A DNA stretch of 64,000 nt from Rouxiella aceris (GTDB lineage: Bacteria > Pseudomonadota > Gammaproteobacteria > Enterobacterales > Enterobacteriaceae): assembly GCF_012933545.1 (NCBI RefSeq), contig NZ_JAADJU010000008.1:62001-126000 (forward strand). The letters run 5' to 3'. Made by a program: the position numbers and the translations under genes. Under the pieces are notes generated by a model. The model was not told where the DNA came from, searched no databases, and saw nothing but the letters and a program-made list of their open reading frames with translations. Shown here in pieces: positions 44,884 through 54,021 of this stretch (its first letter is position 1; every line of letters begins with the position of its first letter).

Positions 44884-45489
44884 ATGAAGTTGATTGGCAG
44901 CTATACCAGTCCTTATGTGCGTAAAATCTCGGTGATCTTGCTGGAGAAAGACATCCCCTTTGAATTTGTTAACGATCCGCCGACTTCCGCAGGTAGCAAA
45001 GTTACCGAGTTTAATCCGCTCGGCAAAGTTCCAGCCTTGCTGACCGACGAGGGCGAGGTGTTTTATGATTCGCCGATCATTGTGCAATACCTTGAACTGC
45101 TCAATATCGCTCCCACCCTGTTGCCCTGGGAACCGCTCGAGGCGCTGCGGGTTAAACAAATTGCTGCACTGGCCGATGGGGTGACTGACGCGGCGGTGGC
45201 GCTGGTATTGGAAAATCGGCGAGATGCCTCGCAACGTAATGAACAGTGGCTGATCCGCCAGCGCGGCAAAGTGTTGCGCGGTCTCGACCAACTGGAGAAA
45301 TATGCCAGTGAGGGGCAGCGGCTAAATGGCGAAAGTCTGAACGTCGCCGATATCAGCGTGGCCTGCACTCTGGGCTATCTTAACTTTCGCCATATTGCCC
45401 CAGGCTGGTGTGTCGAACGTCCGACGTTAATCAAGCTGGTGGAGCGACTTTTTGCCCGCGAGAGCTTTGCCCGTACTCGCCCATCCTGA
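44884..45489 (+). CDS. yibF: Glutathione S-transferase family protein YibF
   Basis: A 201-residue GST-fold protein matching E. coli YibF. The N-terminal thioredoxin-like domain begins MKLIGSYTSPYVRKISVILL and includes FNPLGKVPAL and YDSPIIVQYLE (glutathione-binding Asp-Ser). The C-terminal helical domain contains LNVADISVACTLGYLNFR and RESFARTRP. ATG 44884 follows AAGGAGGG; codons from 44851 are excluded. The substrate is unknown. Confidence 0.92.
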   Translation: MKLIGSYTSPYVRKISVILLEKDIPFEFVNDPPTSAGSKVTEFNPLGKVPALLTDEGEVFYDSPIIVQYLELLNIAPTLLPWEPLEALRVKQIAALADGVTDAAVALVLENRRDASQRNEQWLIRQRGKVLRGLDQLEKYASEGQRLNGESLNVADISVACTLGYLNFRHIAPGWCVERPTLIKLVERLFARESFARTRPS

Positions 45490-45541
45490 AGGCATGCTCC
45501 CCGTATTTATCCCATTTTTAATGACGAATATTTAATCTGTG

Positions 45542-45562
45542 AGACAACTCGAAGAGTTGTCT
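45542..45562 (+). terminator. Hairpin after yibF
   Basis: AGACAACTC and GAGTTGTCT form a perfect 9-bp stem over a GAA loop, followed by TTTACA. It ends yibF or lies in the aldB leader 120 bases upstream of that gene. Confidence 0.6.
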
Positions 45563-45686
45563 TTACAAAGCATCGTGCAATTTTTGTACGTCTAAACTGA
45601 TAACAGCAAGCTGTAAGTTTGCAGGCAACACTCCAGGTTTATCTCGCTAAACCTACCGCGATATGGGAATAAAAAGGGGAAGAAAC

Positions 45687-47225
45687 ATGGCCTATGACAA
45701 AGTGTCACCCGCAATCAAACCCGAGGAATATGGATTCCCGCTCAAACTTAAACAACGCTACGATAATTTTATCGGCGGGGAGTGGGTCGCCCCGGTTAAG
45801 CAGCAATATTACAGCAACCTGACGCCGATCACCGGTGAGCCACTGTGTGAAGTGGCCAGTTCCAGTGCCGAGGATATCGAGCTGGCGCTGGATGCCGCCC
45901 ACAAAGCCAAAGATGCCTGGGGACGAACCTCGGTACAGGACCGCGCCAACCTGCTGAACAAAGTGGCCGACCGTATGGAGGCCAATATCGAGTTATTGGC
46001 CAATGCCGAAACCTGGGACAACGGTAAGCCTATCCGCGAAACGAGCGGAGCTGATGTGCCGCTGGCCATTGACCACTTCCGCTACTTTGCTGCCTGCGTA
46101 CGTGCGCAAGAGGGCGGTATTAGCGAAATAGACAATGAAACTGTCGCTTATCACTTTCATGAACCGCTGGGCGTGGTGGCGCAGATTATCCCCTGGAACT
46201 TCCCACTGCTGATGGCCTGCTGGAAAATGGCACCGGCGCTGGCGGCAGGTAACTGTATTGTACTGAAACCGGCCAAGCTGACCCCGCTGTCGATACTGCT
46301 GCTGATGGAGCTGGTGCAGGATATTTTACCTCCTGGCGTGATCAACGTGGTGAACGGTGCCGGTGGCGAAATCGGTGAATATCTCGCTACCTCAAAACGT
46401 ATTGCCAAAGTTGCCTTTACCGGCTCTACCGAAGTCGGCCAACAGATTGCCGGCTATGCGGCGCAAAACCTGATCCCCGCTACCCTGGAGCTGGGCGGTA
46501 AATCGCCGAATATCTTTTTTGCCGACGTAATGGATAAAGAAGACAGCTTTTTTGATAAAGCGCTGGAGGGATTCGCCCTGTTTGCCTTTAATCAGGGGGA
46601 AGTCTGTACCTGTCCAAGCCGGGCGCTGGTGCAGGAGTCGATTTTTGAGCGCTTTATGGAACGGGCAATTAAACGTGTTGAAGCTATCCGCACCGGTAAT
46701 CCTCTCGATGCCGATACGCAGATGGGGGCGCAGGTCTCCGCAGGTCAGTTGAAAACCATACTGGATTATATCGAGATTGGTAAAAGAGAGGGTGCAGAAG
46801 TGCTGACCGGTGGCGCACGTAAAAAATTCGAAGGGTCACTTAACGAAGGCTATTACCTGCAGCCGACTATTTTGCTGGGTAAAAACAATATGCGCGTTTT
46901 CCAGGAAGAAATTTTTGGACCTGTGCTGTCGGTGACCACGTTCAAAGATATGGAAGAGGCGTTAGCGATTGCCAATGATACCAGCTATGGCCTCGGTGCC
47001 GGTGTCTGGAGCCGGGACGGTAATATTGCCTACCATATGGGCAGAAGGTTGCAGGCCGGTCGCGTATGGACCAACTGCTATCACGCTTACCCGGCACATG
47101 CGGCCTTTGGTGGCTACAAGCAATCCGGTATTGGGCGTGAGACGCATAAAATGATGCTCGACCACTATCAGCAAACCAAGTGCCTGCTGGTCAGTTACTC
47201 CGATAAAGCGCTCGGCCTGTTCTGA
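45687..47225 (+). CDS. aldB: Aldehyde dehydrogenase AldB
   Basis: A 512-residue NAD(P)-dependent aldehyde dehydrogenase equal in length to E. coli AldB and very close to it ([60 protein letters not shown]). Catalytic residues are visible: Glu in LELGGKSPN and the nucleophile Cys in [12 protein letters not shown]. It oxidises acetaldehyde and related aldehydes; in E. coli it is a stationary-phase, RpoS- and CRP-controlled gene. ATG 45687 is preceded by GGGGAAG. Closed by a strong terminator. Confidence 0.95.
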   Translation: MAYDKVSPAIKPEEYGFPLKLKQRYDNFIGGEWVAPVKQQYYSNLTPITGEPLCEVASSSAEDIELALDAAHKAKDAWGRTSVQDRANLLNKVADRMEANIELLANAETWDNGKPIRETSGADVPLAIDHFRYFAACVRAQEGGISEIDNETVAYHFHEPLGVVAQIIPWNFPLLMACWKMAPALAAGNCIVLKPAKLTPLSILLLMELVQDILPPGVINVVNGAGGEIGEYLATSKRIAKVAFTGSTEVGQQIAGYAAQNLIPATLELGGKSPNIFFADVMDKEDSFFDKALEGFALFAFNQGEVCTCPSRALVQESIFERFMERAIKRVEAIRTGNPLDADTQMGAQVSAGQLKTILDYIEIGKREGAEVLTGGARKKFEGSLNEGYYLQPTILLGKNNMRVFQEEIFGPVLSVTTFKDMEEALAIANDTSYGLGAGVWSRDGNIAYHMGRRLQAGRVWTNCYHAYPAHAAFGGYKQSGIGRETHKMMLDHYQQTKCLLVSYSDKALGLF

Positions 47226-47260
47226 GTTATTGTCGGCTATCCGGCTTGGTTACTGATATC

Positions 47261-47295
47261 TGCGCCCGCCAATAAAACGGTGGGCGCATTTTTTT
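47261..47295. terminator. Rho-independent terminator between aldB and mdfA
   Basis: TGCGCCCGCC (47261-47270) pairs with GGTGGGCGCA (47279-47288), with one G-T pair, followed by seven T. It serves aldB and lies against the stop of convergent mdfA. Confidence 0.9.
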
Positions 47296-48529
47296 AGAGG
47301 GCGGGTTCTGTGGTAGCGGTTTTGCGGTGACGAATAAATACCGTGACCAGTGCCAACCACAGCAGCCCGCTTAACAGGTTAAACAGGTTGAACCACCCGC
47401 TGCCACCGCCAAGATAGGCCTGCTTGGCCAGCTCAATGCCGAGGGTAAACACCAGCATACTGATCATGCCCATGGCGGCAGAAACCGTACCTTTGCTCAT
47501 TTCGCTGGAGAATAATGTCAGGCGATATAATCCGGCGTTGGCGATACCAATGCCAAATGCATACAGGCTCAGCCCGGCTGTCATCCAGAGATAGGCGTGA
47601 CCCGCCAGCAGGGTGGCCAGGGCGGCGATAAACAGGCCGACCACCATCGGTGCCGCGCCCAATTTAATCAATTGCTCCACACTGCGTTTGCCGGTCAGTT
47701 TAGCCAAGGTCAGATTGCCGATGATCAGCGCCCCAAATACTGGCACCTGTAACAAACCATAATCAAAAGCGGTCAGACCTTCGCCGCTGATTAAAATGAC
47801 CGGCGACTGGGCAATCCATGCCAGCAGCGGCAGGCTGGCAAAACCGATGGCCAGTGAACCACAAATAAACTGCAGATTTTTCAGGACGATCTTATAGTCG
47901 CGCAGCAAACTGCGAAACGAGAACTCCTCGCCAATGCGCGATGCGGTTTCGGGCATGGATTTACTCAGGCCACAAAAGGCAATGGCGGCCAGCAGGGCGA
48001 AGAGCAAAAACATCGACTGCCAGGGAGCAAACTGGATCAGTGCCGCACCGGCCAGCGGGCCGAGCAGCGGTGCCGCCAGGGCAACGTTGGCCATCAGTGC
48101 CGTAATGCGAATGCACACCGATTCTTCAAAAGATTCCTGAATGGTGGCGTAGCCAACGGCACCAATAAAGCACAGGCTGATCCCCTGGAAGAAGCGGATC
48201 ACCATAAATTGTTCTATGGTTTGCGCCAGGAGGATCGCCAGACAACTGACGACAAAAAATCCGACGCCCGCCAGCATCACCGGTCGACGTCCACGGCGAT
48301 CCGACAGTGGTCCCAGCAGCCATTGCAAAAACATACCGCCAGCCAGATAGGCGGTCATTGAGGTGGGGACCCACTCTTCGCCAGCGTTGAAGTTGGCGAC
48401 AACGGCCAACATGCCGGGTTGGATCATATCGTTGGCGATATAGGTCGCAAATTCAAACAGTACCAGGCACAAAGGAAACAATAGTGCCTGACGGCCCAAC
48501 AGGGACGCAGTCTTCGGTGAGTTATGCAT
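47294..48529 (-). CDS. mdfA: Multidrug efflux MFS transporter MdfA
   Basis: A 411-residue, 12-helix proton antiporter. It matches E. coli MdfA (410 residues) closely: [20 protein letters not shown], with the membrane-embedded Glu of helix 1 (E in [16 protein letters not shown]), then [34 protein letters not shown] and [15 protein letters not shown]. It expels lipophilic cations and drugs such as chloramphenicol in exchange for protons. ATG 48529 is preferred over 48553. Confidence 0.94.
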   Translation of the reverse strand: MHNSPKTASLLGRQALLFPLCLVLFEFATYIANDMIQPGMLAVVANFNAGEEWVPTSMTAYLAGGMFLQWLLGPLSDRRGRRPVMLAGVGFFVVSCLAILLAQTIEQFMVIRFFQGISLCFIGAVGYATIQESFEESVCIRITALMANVALAAPLLGPLAGAALIQFAPWQSMFLLFALLAAIAFCGLSKSMPETASRIGEEFSFRSLLRDYKIVLKNLQFICGSLAIGFASLPLLAWIAQSPVILISGEGLTAFDYGLLQVPVFGALIIGNLTLAKLTGKRSVEQLIKLGAAPMVVGLFIAALATLLAGHAYLWMTAGLSLYAFGIGIANAGLYRLTLFSSEMSKGTVSAAMGMISMLVFTLGIELAKQAYLGGGSGWFNLFNLLSGLLWLALVTVFIRHRKTATTEPAL

Positions 48530-48773
48530 ATTCACTTCACAAAAAAGGGCCAATTAATTGATAATTAGCAGAAAAAATGGACTGTCCGGGCGGGTGACGC
48601 AAGCGGAGTCAGTAATGCGGGTTATTCTGCCGAAAATTTAAACAAATGGCAATGCTCTTTCAGCCGTTAAGCACAATATGAGACCCTGTATTTAAGCTGG
48701 TAGCGAAGTAATTATCGACCAAATGGTTATTAATGGCTATTAAGTTAGAAAATAATTAAGGATTAAGGCAATA

Positions 48774-49769
48774 ATGAGTCAAAAAATAGCCTGGATAGAC
48801 AACCTTCGTGCTCTGGCCTGTATGATGGTGGTGATGATCCATGCCAGCACCTTTCAGGTAGTCAATTTTGCCACGATTAATTCCTTGAGTTGGCAACTGG
48901 CTGATGTGCTTAATGCCTTTTCCAGGGCCGCTGTTCCGGTATTTTTTATGATTTCCGGTTATCTTTTTTGGGGCGAAAAAAGTGCCCGGCCACGTCATTT
49001 TTTGCGTATCGCACTGTGCTGGTTTTTTTACAGCGCGCTGGCGGTTTTTTATCTCTACGTCAGCACAAAGATGGGTTTTTGGCCGTTATTAAAAAATATT
49101 TTACAAAGGCCGGTTTTTTACCACCTTTGGTTTTTCTATGCCATTGGGGGGGTCTATCTGCTTTCGCCGTTTATCGCCATCAAAAAGGTATCGTTACCGC
49201 TGCTGGTGACCGTGGCTATGGTGCTGGGGGTGCTGGCCAATCCTCAGTTGCCGGCCCTTAACTGGCAGGGATTTCATCTGCTGCCGCTTAATCTCTATAT
49301 CACCGGCGATGCCTTTTATTATCTGCTGTATGCGCTGTTTGGCCGCGCCCTGGGCATCCTTGATTACGATAAACCTTGGCTGGGTTGGGCGGCCGCGACC
49401 ACATTTGTGGCCAGTAGTCTGTTGATTGCCATTGGCACCGAGCTGCAGTCGCAGCATAACCAGAATTTTGCCAGCACCTATTATTTTTACTGCGGTCCGC
49501 TGGTGTTTATCGCTGCGCTGGCGCTGTTTCTCTGGGCCAGACAGGCGCTGGCGCGTCTTAGCTGGCCGCCACTGAGGTTGATCTCGCGCCACTCATTGGC
49601 GATTTATGGCTTTCATGCCTTTATTATCATTGGCTTGCGCAGCAGTCATCTCGATTTTCCCCGCTACCCGCTATTGAATATAGCCTGGTTGTTTATTAGC
49701 GGGTTGCTGGGCGGATTGTTGCTGGCGCTGTTGTTAAGCCGGGTCGATGGTAAACGCTGGGTCAGCTGA
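48774..49769 (+). CDS. wecH: O-acetyltransferase WecH (enterobacterial common antigen)
   Basis: A 331-residue multi-pass inner-membrane acyltransferase (family 3), equal in length to E. coli WecH/YiaH. WecH adds O-acetyl groups to N-acetylglucosamine of enterobacterial common antigen. Features: WIDNLRALACMMVVMIHAST with the catalytic His, RAAVPVFFMISGYLFWGE, RPVFYHLWFFYAIG and SRHSLAIYGFHAFII. AAGGA precedes ATG 48774. In E. coli the gene lies beside glyQ; here it is 35 kb away. The stop is 2 bases from the convergent regulator's stop. Confidence 0.93.
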   Translation: MSQKIAWIDNLRALACMMVVMIHASTFQVVNFATINSLSWQLADVLNAFSRAAVPVFFMISGYLFWGEKSARPRHFLRIALCWFFYSALAVFYLYVSTKMGFWPLLKNILQRPVFYHLWFFYAIGGVYLLSPFIAIKKVSLPLLVTVAMVLGVLANPQLPALNWQGFHLLPLNLYITGDAFYYLLYALFGRALGILDYDKPWLGWAAATTFVASSLLIAIGTELQSQHNQNFASTYYFYCGPLVFIAALALFLWARQALARLSWPPLRLISRHSLAIYGFHAFIIIGLRSSHLDFPRYPLLNIAWLFISGLLGGLLLALLLSRVDGKRWVS

Positions 49770-49771
49770 AT

Positions 49772-50692
49772 TTATTCATTTTGCCAGCGCTGTTGGGCGC
49801 GTCGCAGTTGGCGGCCTGAGGAGAATCCCGCCGCCAGAGCGGCTTTTTCCAGACCGAATCCCTGTTGTATGCGCTGCCTGGCGATGGCGATACGCAGTTG
49901 TTCATGATAGTCACGCACGCTGATGCCGAGGTATTGGCGAAACAGCCGGGTGAGATGGCGACCGCTGATATGCGCCCGGGCTGCTACCTCTTCCACCTGC
50001 CAGGGGGATTCCGGTTCGGCGGCAATGACATTTTGCGCGCGATGAACCGCCGGGTGCAGATGGTTGCGGTACTGTAGCCAGGGTGAAAGCTGGGGATCCT
50101 CCCCCGTCCGTCGAAAATAGACCACCATTTCCCGCGCCACATCCAGCGCGGCCTGCGGCCCAAGATGGCGGCCAATCAAGTACAGCGCGACATCGATACC
50201 GGCGGTGATACCCGCGCTGGTCAGAATATGACGATCCTCGACAAATATCCGATTGTCTTTCACCAACGCTGCCGGCACACGCTCGCGCAGGCGCGGGATC
50301 ACCGCATGATGCGAGGTACACTGGTAGCCGTCGAGCAGCCCGGCCATACCCGCCAGCAGACTGCCGGAACAGATGCATACCAACTGAATGTCTCCCTGCT
50401 CAATGCGTGTTTTCTGCATTTTTAGCCAGCGGCAGGCTGCCTGCGCTGGTGGCGTTTCAAACTCGGTGGCAGAGTTATTGACGCCTGGCAGCACAATAAT
50501 GCTGTGATCTGGCAGGACATCAGGCAGTGGTGCCAGGCGACTGACCACCAGACCGGTGGTCAGCTCAACCTCGGCAAGCGGGCCGACGTAGTGCAGGCTG
50601 AACTGGCCGCTCAGGCGCAGGGTTTCCGCCGGGCCGGTGAGATCCAGCGCCAATGAACCCGGCAGGGTGACAAAGAAAACATCGCGCAGCAT
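49772..50692 (-). CDS. GlxA-family regulator (DJ-1/PfpI-like domain plus AraC HTH)
   Basis: A 306-residue regulator. Residues about 1-175 form a DJ-1/PfpI-like domain with the elbow VCICSGSLLAGMAGLL and SAGITAGIDVALYLIG. Residues about 215-306 form the AraC double helix-turn-helix (VEEVAARAHISGRHLTRLFRQYLG, AALAAGFSSGRQLRRA). Such regulators often control nitrogen-compound or amide catabolism. The start lies one base after the stop of the upstream isochorismatase-like gene, so it is co-translated with it and may regulate it. Confidence 0.9.
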   Translation of the reverse strand: MLRDVFFVTLPGSLALDLTGPAETLRLSGQFSLHYVGPLAEVELTTGLVVSRLAPLPDVLPDHSIIVLPGVNNSATEFETPPAQAACRWLKMQKTRIEQGDIQLVCICSGSLLAGMAGLLDGYQCTSHHAVIPRLRERVPAALVKDNRIFVEDRHILTSAGITAGIDVALYLIGRHLGPQAALDVAREMVVYFRRTGEDPQLSPWLQYRNHLHPAVHRAQNVIAAEPESPWQVEEVAARAHISGRHLTRLFRQYLGISVRDYHEQLRIAIARQRIQQGFGLEKAALAAGFSSGRQLRRAQQRWQNE

Positions 50693-50693
50693 A

Positions 50694-51725
50694 TCACTCC
50701 AGATTGAGGGTTAAGTGTTGTTGCATATAAGCAGCAATATCCGGCGTCGGTTGCAGCAGAGTGTTAACGAAGGCATCGCGTTCAAAGGCCATCACTTGCA
50801 TATCCCAGACACAGAAGGATTCGGTGATAGCTTCGCGCCATTGACCCTGCTCGGTGACCCAGATCTTTATGCGCAGCTCATTTTCATTGTCCCACCAGCC
50901 GACAACCAGATAATCCATGGTTTTCCCCCGGTGCTCCAGCATCCAACCGACGCCGGGACGATCGGCGGTAATCGCCTGCGGCGGCAACCAACTGGCGACC
51001 CGGCTATAGGCACGCTCAAAGATATCGGCGGCAGAAGTGGTGCCTGCAAACTCGATGCCGTAGCGTTTAAGCTGCCAGTCGGCAAATTTCCAGGTTGCCA
51101 GCGGCGTAATTTTACGCGGCAGATAGGGTTTGGCTTGCCAGTGCTCTGCGGGCGGCGTGGTTTTCGGCTGATTTTCCGCCAGTTGATCCAGTTCAGCCAG
51201 GGCGCCTGCGACATCAGTAATACGGGCAAAGCGCTCGGTCAGTACCAGCTCGGTACGCAGCTTGATATCTGCCGCGCTTAACGTTGCTCCCTGTGGGTGC
51301 TGCATGGGGAAGGTCAGGGTCGCTTCGGTAACAAAGGTCACCTTAAAACCGAGATCTGAGGCAACGCGGGCAGTGGTTTCACAGCACTGCTCGGTGCGCA
51401 TACCGCAGATAATCAGATGATCGATCTGACGTTCCCGCAGCCAGAGTTCGAGGCCCGACTCGGTCAGCGCATTATGCACATGTTTATAAATCCTCACCTG
51501 TGGCTGATGGCTGAGAAACGACATGGGAACAACCAGGCCAGAGTCGAGGGAAAAAGGGCCCTGGCTGACGTGGAAGACGTCGACCAGCGGTACGTCGCGG
51601 CGTTGGCAACCGTCAATCAGACGAGAGATCGCCTGTTTAAACGCTGGGAAGTCCTGTTCCTGCCAGAAATCTTTTTGTTCAAAGGAACGCTGTACGTCGA
51701 TGATCAACAATGCGCTATGGGACAT
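50694..51725 (-). CDS. Isochorismatase-fold hydrolase fused to an uncharacterised C-terminal domain
   Basis: A 343-residue protein. Residues 1-185 are a cysteine hydrolase of the isochorismatase/nicotinamidase type with the triad Asp10 (LLIIDVQRSF), Lys81 (IYKHVHNAL) and Cys114 (GMRTEQCCETTA). Residues about 205-343 are an extra domain with many Trp residues (WWDNENELRIKIWV, FCVWDMQVMAFERDAFV) that I do not recognise. The usual family size is about 180-220 residues, so this is a fusion. It is co-translated with the GlxA-type regulator. Substrate unknown; an amide or N-carbamoyl compound is a guess from the family. Confidence 0.85.
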   Translation of the reverse strand: MSHSALLIIDVQRSFEQKDFWQEQDFPAFKQAISRLIDGCQRRDVPLVDVFHVSQGPFSLDSGLVVPMSFLSHQPQVRIYKHVHNALTESGLELWLRERQIDHLIICGMRTEQCCETTARVASDLGFKVTFVTEATLTFPMQHPQGATLSAADIKLRTELVLTERFARITDVAGALAELDQLAENQPKTTPPAEHWQAKPYLPRKITPLATWKFADWQLKRYGIEFAGTTSAADIFERAYSRVASWLPPQAITADRPGVGWMLEHRGKTMDYLVVGWWDNENELRIKIWVTEQGQWREAITESFCVWDMQVMAFERDAFVNTLLQPTPDIAAYMQQHLTLNLE

Positions 51726-51875
51726 TTTCGGACCTCCGTTATTAAGTATAACGCCATATTGCGCGTGGCATTAAAACATAAGAAGGCCAAAAACGGACAT
51801 GATGATGGCTGCGGGGGACGACCTGTCGATCGGGTATCGTCCCCTGGGGAAATCAGCCACCGTAATGCCGGACAG

Positions 51876-53246
51876 TTAGTTGCCGACAATACCAATCAGA
51901 TTGATATCGTAAACCAGCACCGACTTAAGCGGCACCAGCGGTGGGGCCGTTTCCTGGGTATAAATTTTGCTGGCAGGCAGCACGATTTTTATTTTTCCCC
52001 CGGCACCGAGCATTTTCACCCCTTCCTGCAAAGGGGGCGGCAGCTCGTCGAGGTACAGCGTCACCGGTCCCCCCTGTTTGGCGGTGTCACTGACCACAAC
52101 ATGGTTAGACAGTGACTCTTTCAGCGAGATACGCAGCTGGCTACCGGCTTTCGCTTTATCTTTTTTGCCAGCCGCGGCAATTTTGTAGCTAAAGCCGGAA
52201 GGATGCTGGCGTACCCCTTTTTGCCTGGCGAACTCTTTAAGAAAGTTATCGCTGTTTTTCGTAGACTGTTTGGCCAGGGCTGCCAGCTTTTTGTCGGTTT
52301 GCTGCTTGAATTCGTTGAGCGCTTTGCCAATTTCGCCATCGCTAAGGATCGACTTATGCACCAGCCCATCCTGCAGACCGTTTAGCAAGGATTCAGGATC
52401 GAGCGTTAAGCCAATCTGCTGTTGCTGACGGGCGATTTCGTTGAGCTGATTGGCAAACATAATGCCGTTGGCATAGGCCTGTTTTTGCGCCGAGGACTCG
52501 GGTTTGGTTCGGGGTTTTGCCGTCAGCGCGCTGGCAGAGACTGCTGCTTGCCGGGCTTTCAGGGCCTTATCGGCAGCCGCCAGCTGATTTTGCAACTGCT
52601 GGATCTTGCCTTCCTGCTGTTTATTGGCGTCGGCCGCTTTTTGCAACTGCTGTTGCAGCGCTGAACTGGCGGCCGCAGGTTGCTGGCTCAGTTTTTCAGC
52701 GGCGGCCAGCTTGCCCCTGACCTCGTCGATTTCGCGCGTGAGTTGGCCGATTTTTTCCTGACTGGCGTGTTGATCCTGTTGCAGATTCCATTTGCTCAGG
52801 TTGCTTAAAAAGGTAGCCAGGATTTTATTAATGGGTTCGGCGGCAGGAGGAGGTGGACAGGACGTTGGTCGGGGGGGACTTTTGCTGGCCGACTGTTGGA
52901 GCTGGGCAAGTTGCGCTGACAGCGCGTCTATTGATGAGCGAGACTTTTTGCCCTGTGCATCAATTTCCTTTTGCAGCTCGGCGCGCTGTTTTTTCAACGC
53001 AGAAATTTCTGTCAGATAGTCCCGGTTGGCACTCTGCGCATTACTCGATTGTACCCGCGGTGCGACGTTTTTTTCTGTAGCAATCTCCGCACTGTCCAGA
53101 CTGTCTAAAAAAACCTGATGGCTCTGCGTTAATAGCGACAATACCTCGGCATCAATCTCCTGTGCTGATACCTGGGCCTCTGCCGCCTGGGCCGAGTTGC
53201 CGGATAATAACAGCGCCACGACCAGCGCCAGCGTCTTCCTTTCCAT
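51876..53246 (-). CDS. Periplasmic coiled-coil protein with FKBP-type domain
   Basis: A 456-residue protein with signal peptide (ending SAQA, residue 21). A long coiled coil follows (about 75-240: ISALKKQRAELQKEIDAQGK, QLTREIDEVRGKLAAAEKLS, QLQNQLAAADKALKARQ), interrupted by a proline-rich stretch (PPRPTSCPPPP). An FKBP N-terminal-type dimerisation region (QKQAYANGIMFANQLNE, LLNGLQDGLV) leads to a degenerate FKBP-like fold (VTLYLDELPPPLQEGVKMLG, LVYDINLIGI). Peptidyl-prolyl isomerase activity is uncertain because the usual aromatic pocket is not evident. ATG 53246 follows GGAGAGCAAGG. A lipoprotein gene lies 37 bases upstream in the same direction. Confidence 0.75.
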   Translation of the reverse strand: MERKTLALVVALLLSGNSAQAAEAQVSAQEIDAEVLSLLTQSHQVFLDSLDSAEIATEKNVAPRVQSSNAQSANRDYLTEISALKKQRAELQKEIDAQGKKSRSSIDALSAQLAQLQQSASKSPPRPTSCPPPPAAEPINKILATFLSNLSKWNLQQDQHASQEKIGQLTREIDEVRGKLAAAEKLSQQPAAASSALQQQLQKAADANKQQEGKIQQLQNQLAAADKALKARQAAVSASALTAKPRTKPESSAQKQAYANGIMFANQLNEIARQQQQIGLTLDPESLLNGLQDGLVHKSILSDGEIGKALNEFKQQTDKKLAALAKQSTKNSDNFLKEFARQKGVRQHPSGFSYKIAAAGKKDKAKAGSQLRISLKESLSNHVVVSDTAKQGGPVTLYLDELPPPLQEGVKMLGAGGKIKIVLPASKIYTQETAPPLVPLKSVLVYDINLIGIVGN

Positions 53247-53283
53247 CCTTGCTCTCCTTACCACCGACTGTCATGCGGTTGAA

Positions 53284-53727
53284 TTAACGTTTCTCGATGC
53301 GTTGTAACAGCGATTGAGTCAAATCTACCCGGATGTCATTGCAGGTCTTGGCAATGCGGTATTGGAAAGCGGAATCAAGGATCACGCTCATATCATTGTT
53401 GAGGCTATTGCGCACCTGGACGTACGTTTTCGCTTCGCTCAGCAAATGGTTTAGTTCGCTACTTTTGCCTTGATACTGCTTGGCATCGACCTTTTTAAGG
53501 GCATCCAGCTCCTTCAGGCAAAACTTGAGCATGGCCTGATCTTCGACCTGATTGGCACCGCTGATGTGGGTAGCCGCAGGCGGGGGAGTATAGGTCGTGG
53601 CGGGTGCTACCGGTTGCGCAACAGGGGGGTCAACCGGGAAGGGTTTAACGATGGGAGAAGGTTTGCTTGCGCTTTGGCATCCCAGCAGAGAGAGCGAGAG
53701 GCTCAAGATTACGACGCATTTTTTCAT
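53284..53727 (-). CDS. Proline-rich lipoprotein
   Basis: A 147-residue lipoprotein with lipobox LLGC (Cys17). A proline-rich tether follows (KPFPVDPPVAQPVAPATTYT), then a helical domain (residues 60-147, MLKFCLKELDALKKVDAKQY, YRIAKTCNDIRVDLTQSLLQ) containing two cysteines that could pair. Family not recognised. It is the first gene of a two-gene unit with the FKBP-type coiled-coil protein, so the two probably act together at the envelope. No homologue or role is claimed. Confidence 0.7.
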   Translation of the reverse strand: MKKCVVILSLSLSLLGCQSASKPSPIVKPFPVDPPVAQPVAPATTYTPPPAATHISGANQVEDQAMLKFCLKELDALKKVDAKQYQGKSSELNHLLSEAKTYVQVRNSLNNDMSVILDSAFQYRIAKTCNDIRVDLTQSLLQRIEKR

Positions 53728-53958
53728 GATGTTCAGACTCCAGGGTAAAACTGCCGGGCAAATTCCATCGCCAGACTATTTTTACTTATTTTTAGAAACC
53801 TATTGCGCAGCTGTGGAAACAACCTCCAGATGAAATGATACGGCGTTCGTCGCAGCAATAGACGTGAATAAAAACGCGATTAAGCCGTCGGAAAATTAAG
53901 ATTTTTAGTAGGTCTTTCGTCCCGAAACTTGGTCGCAACTCACTCTATTATAGAAATA

Positions 53959-53990
53959 AAAAAAATGCAGCCACAAAAAGCGGCTGCGTT
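53959..53990 (-). terminator. Rho-independent terminator of idnD
   Basis: GCAGCC (53967-53972) pairs with GGCTGC (53982-53987). On the minus strand the hairpin is followed by a run of eight T. It lies about 30 bases beyond the idnD stop. Confidence 0.85.
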
Positions 53991-54021
53991 TTATACAATT
54001 TAATTTAGGCAAAAAAAATGC

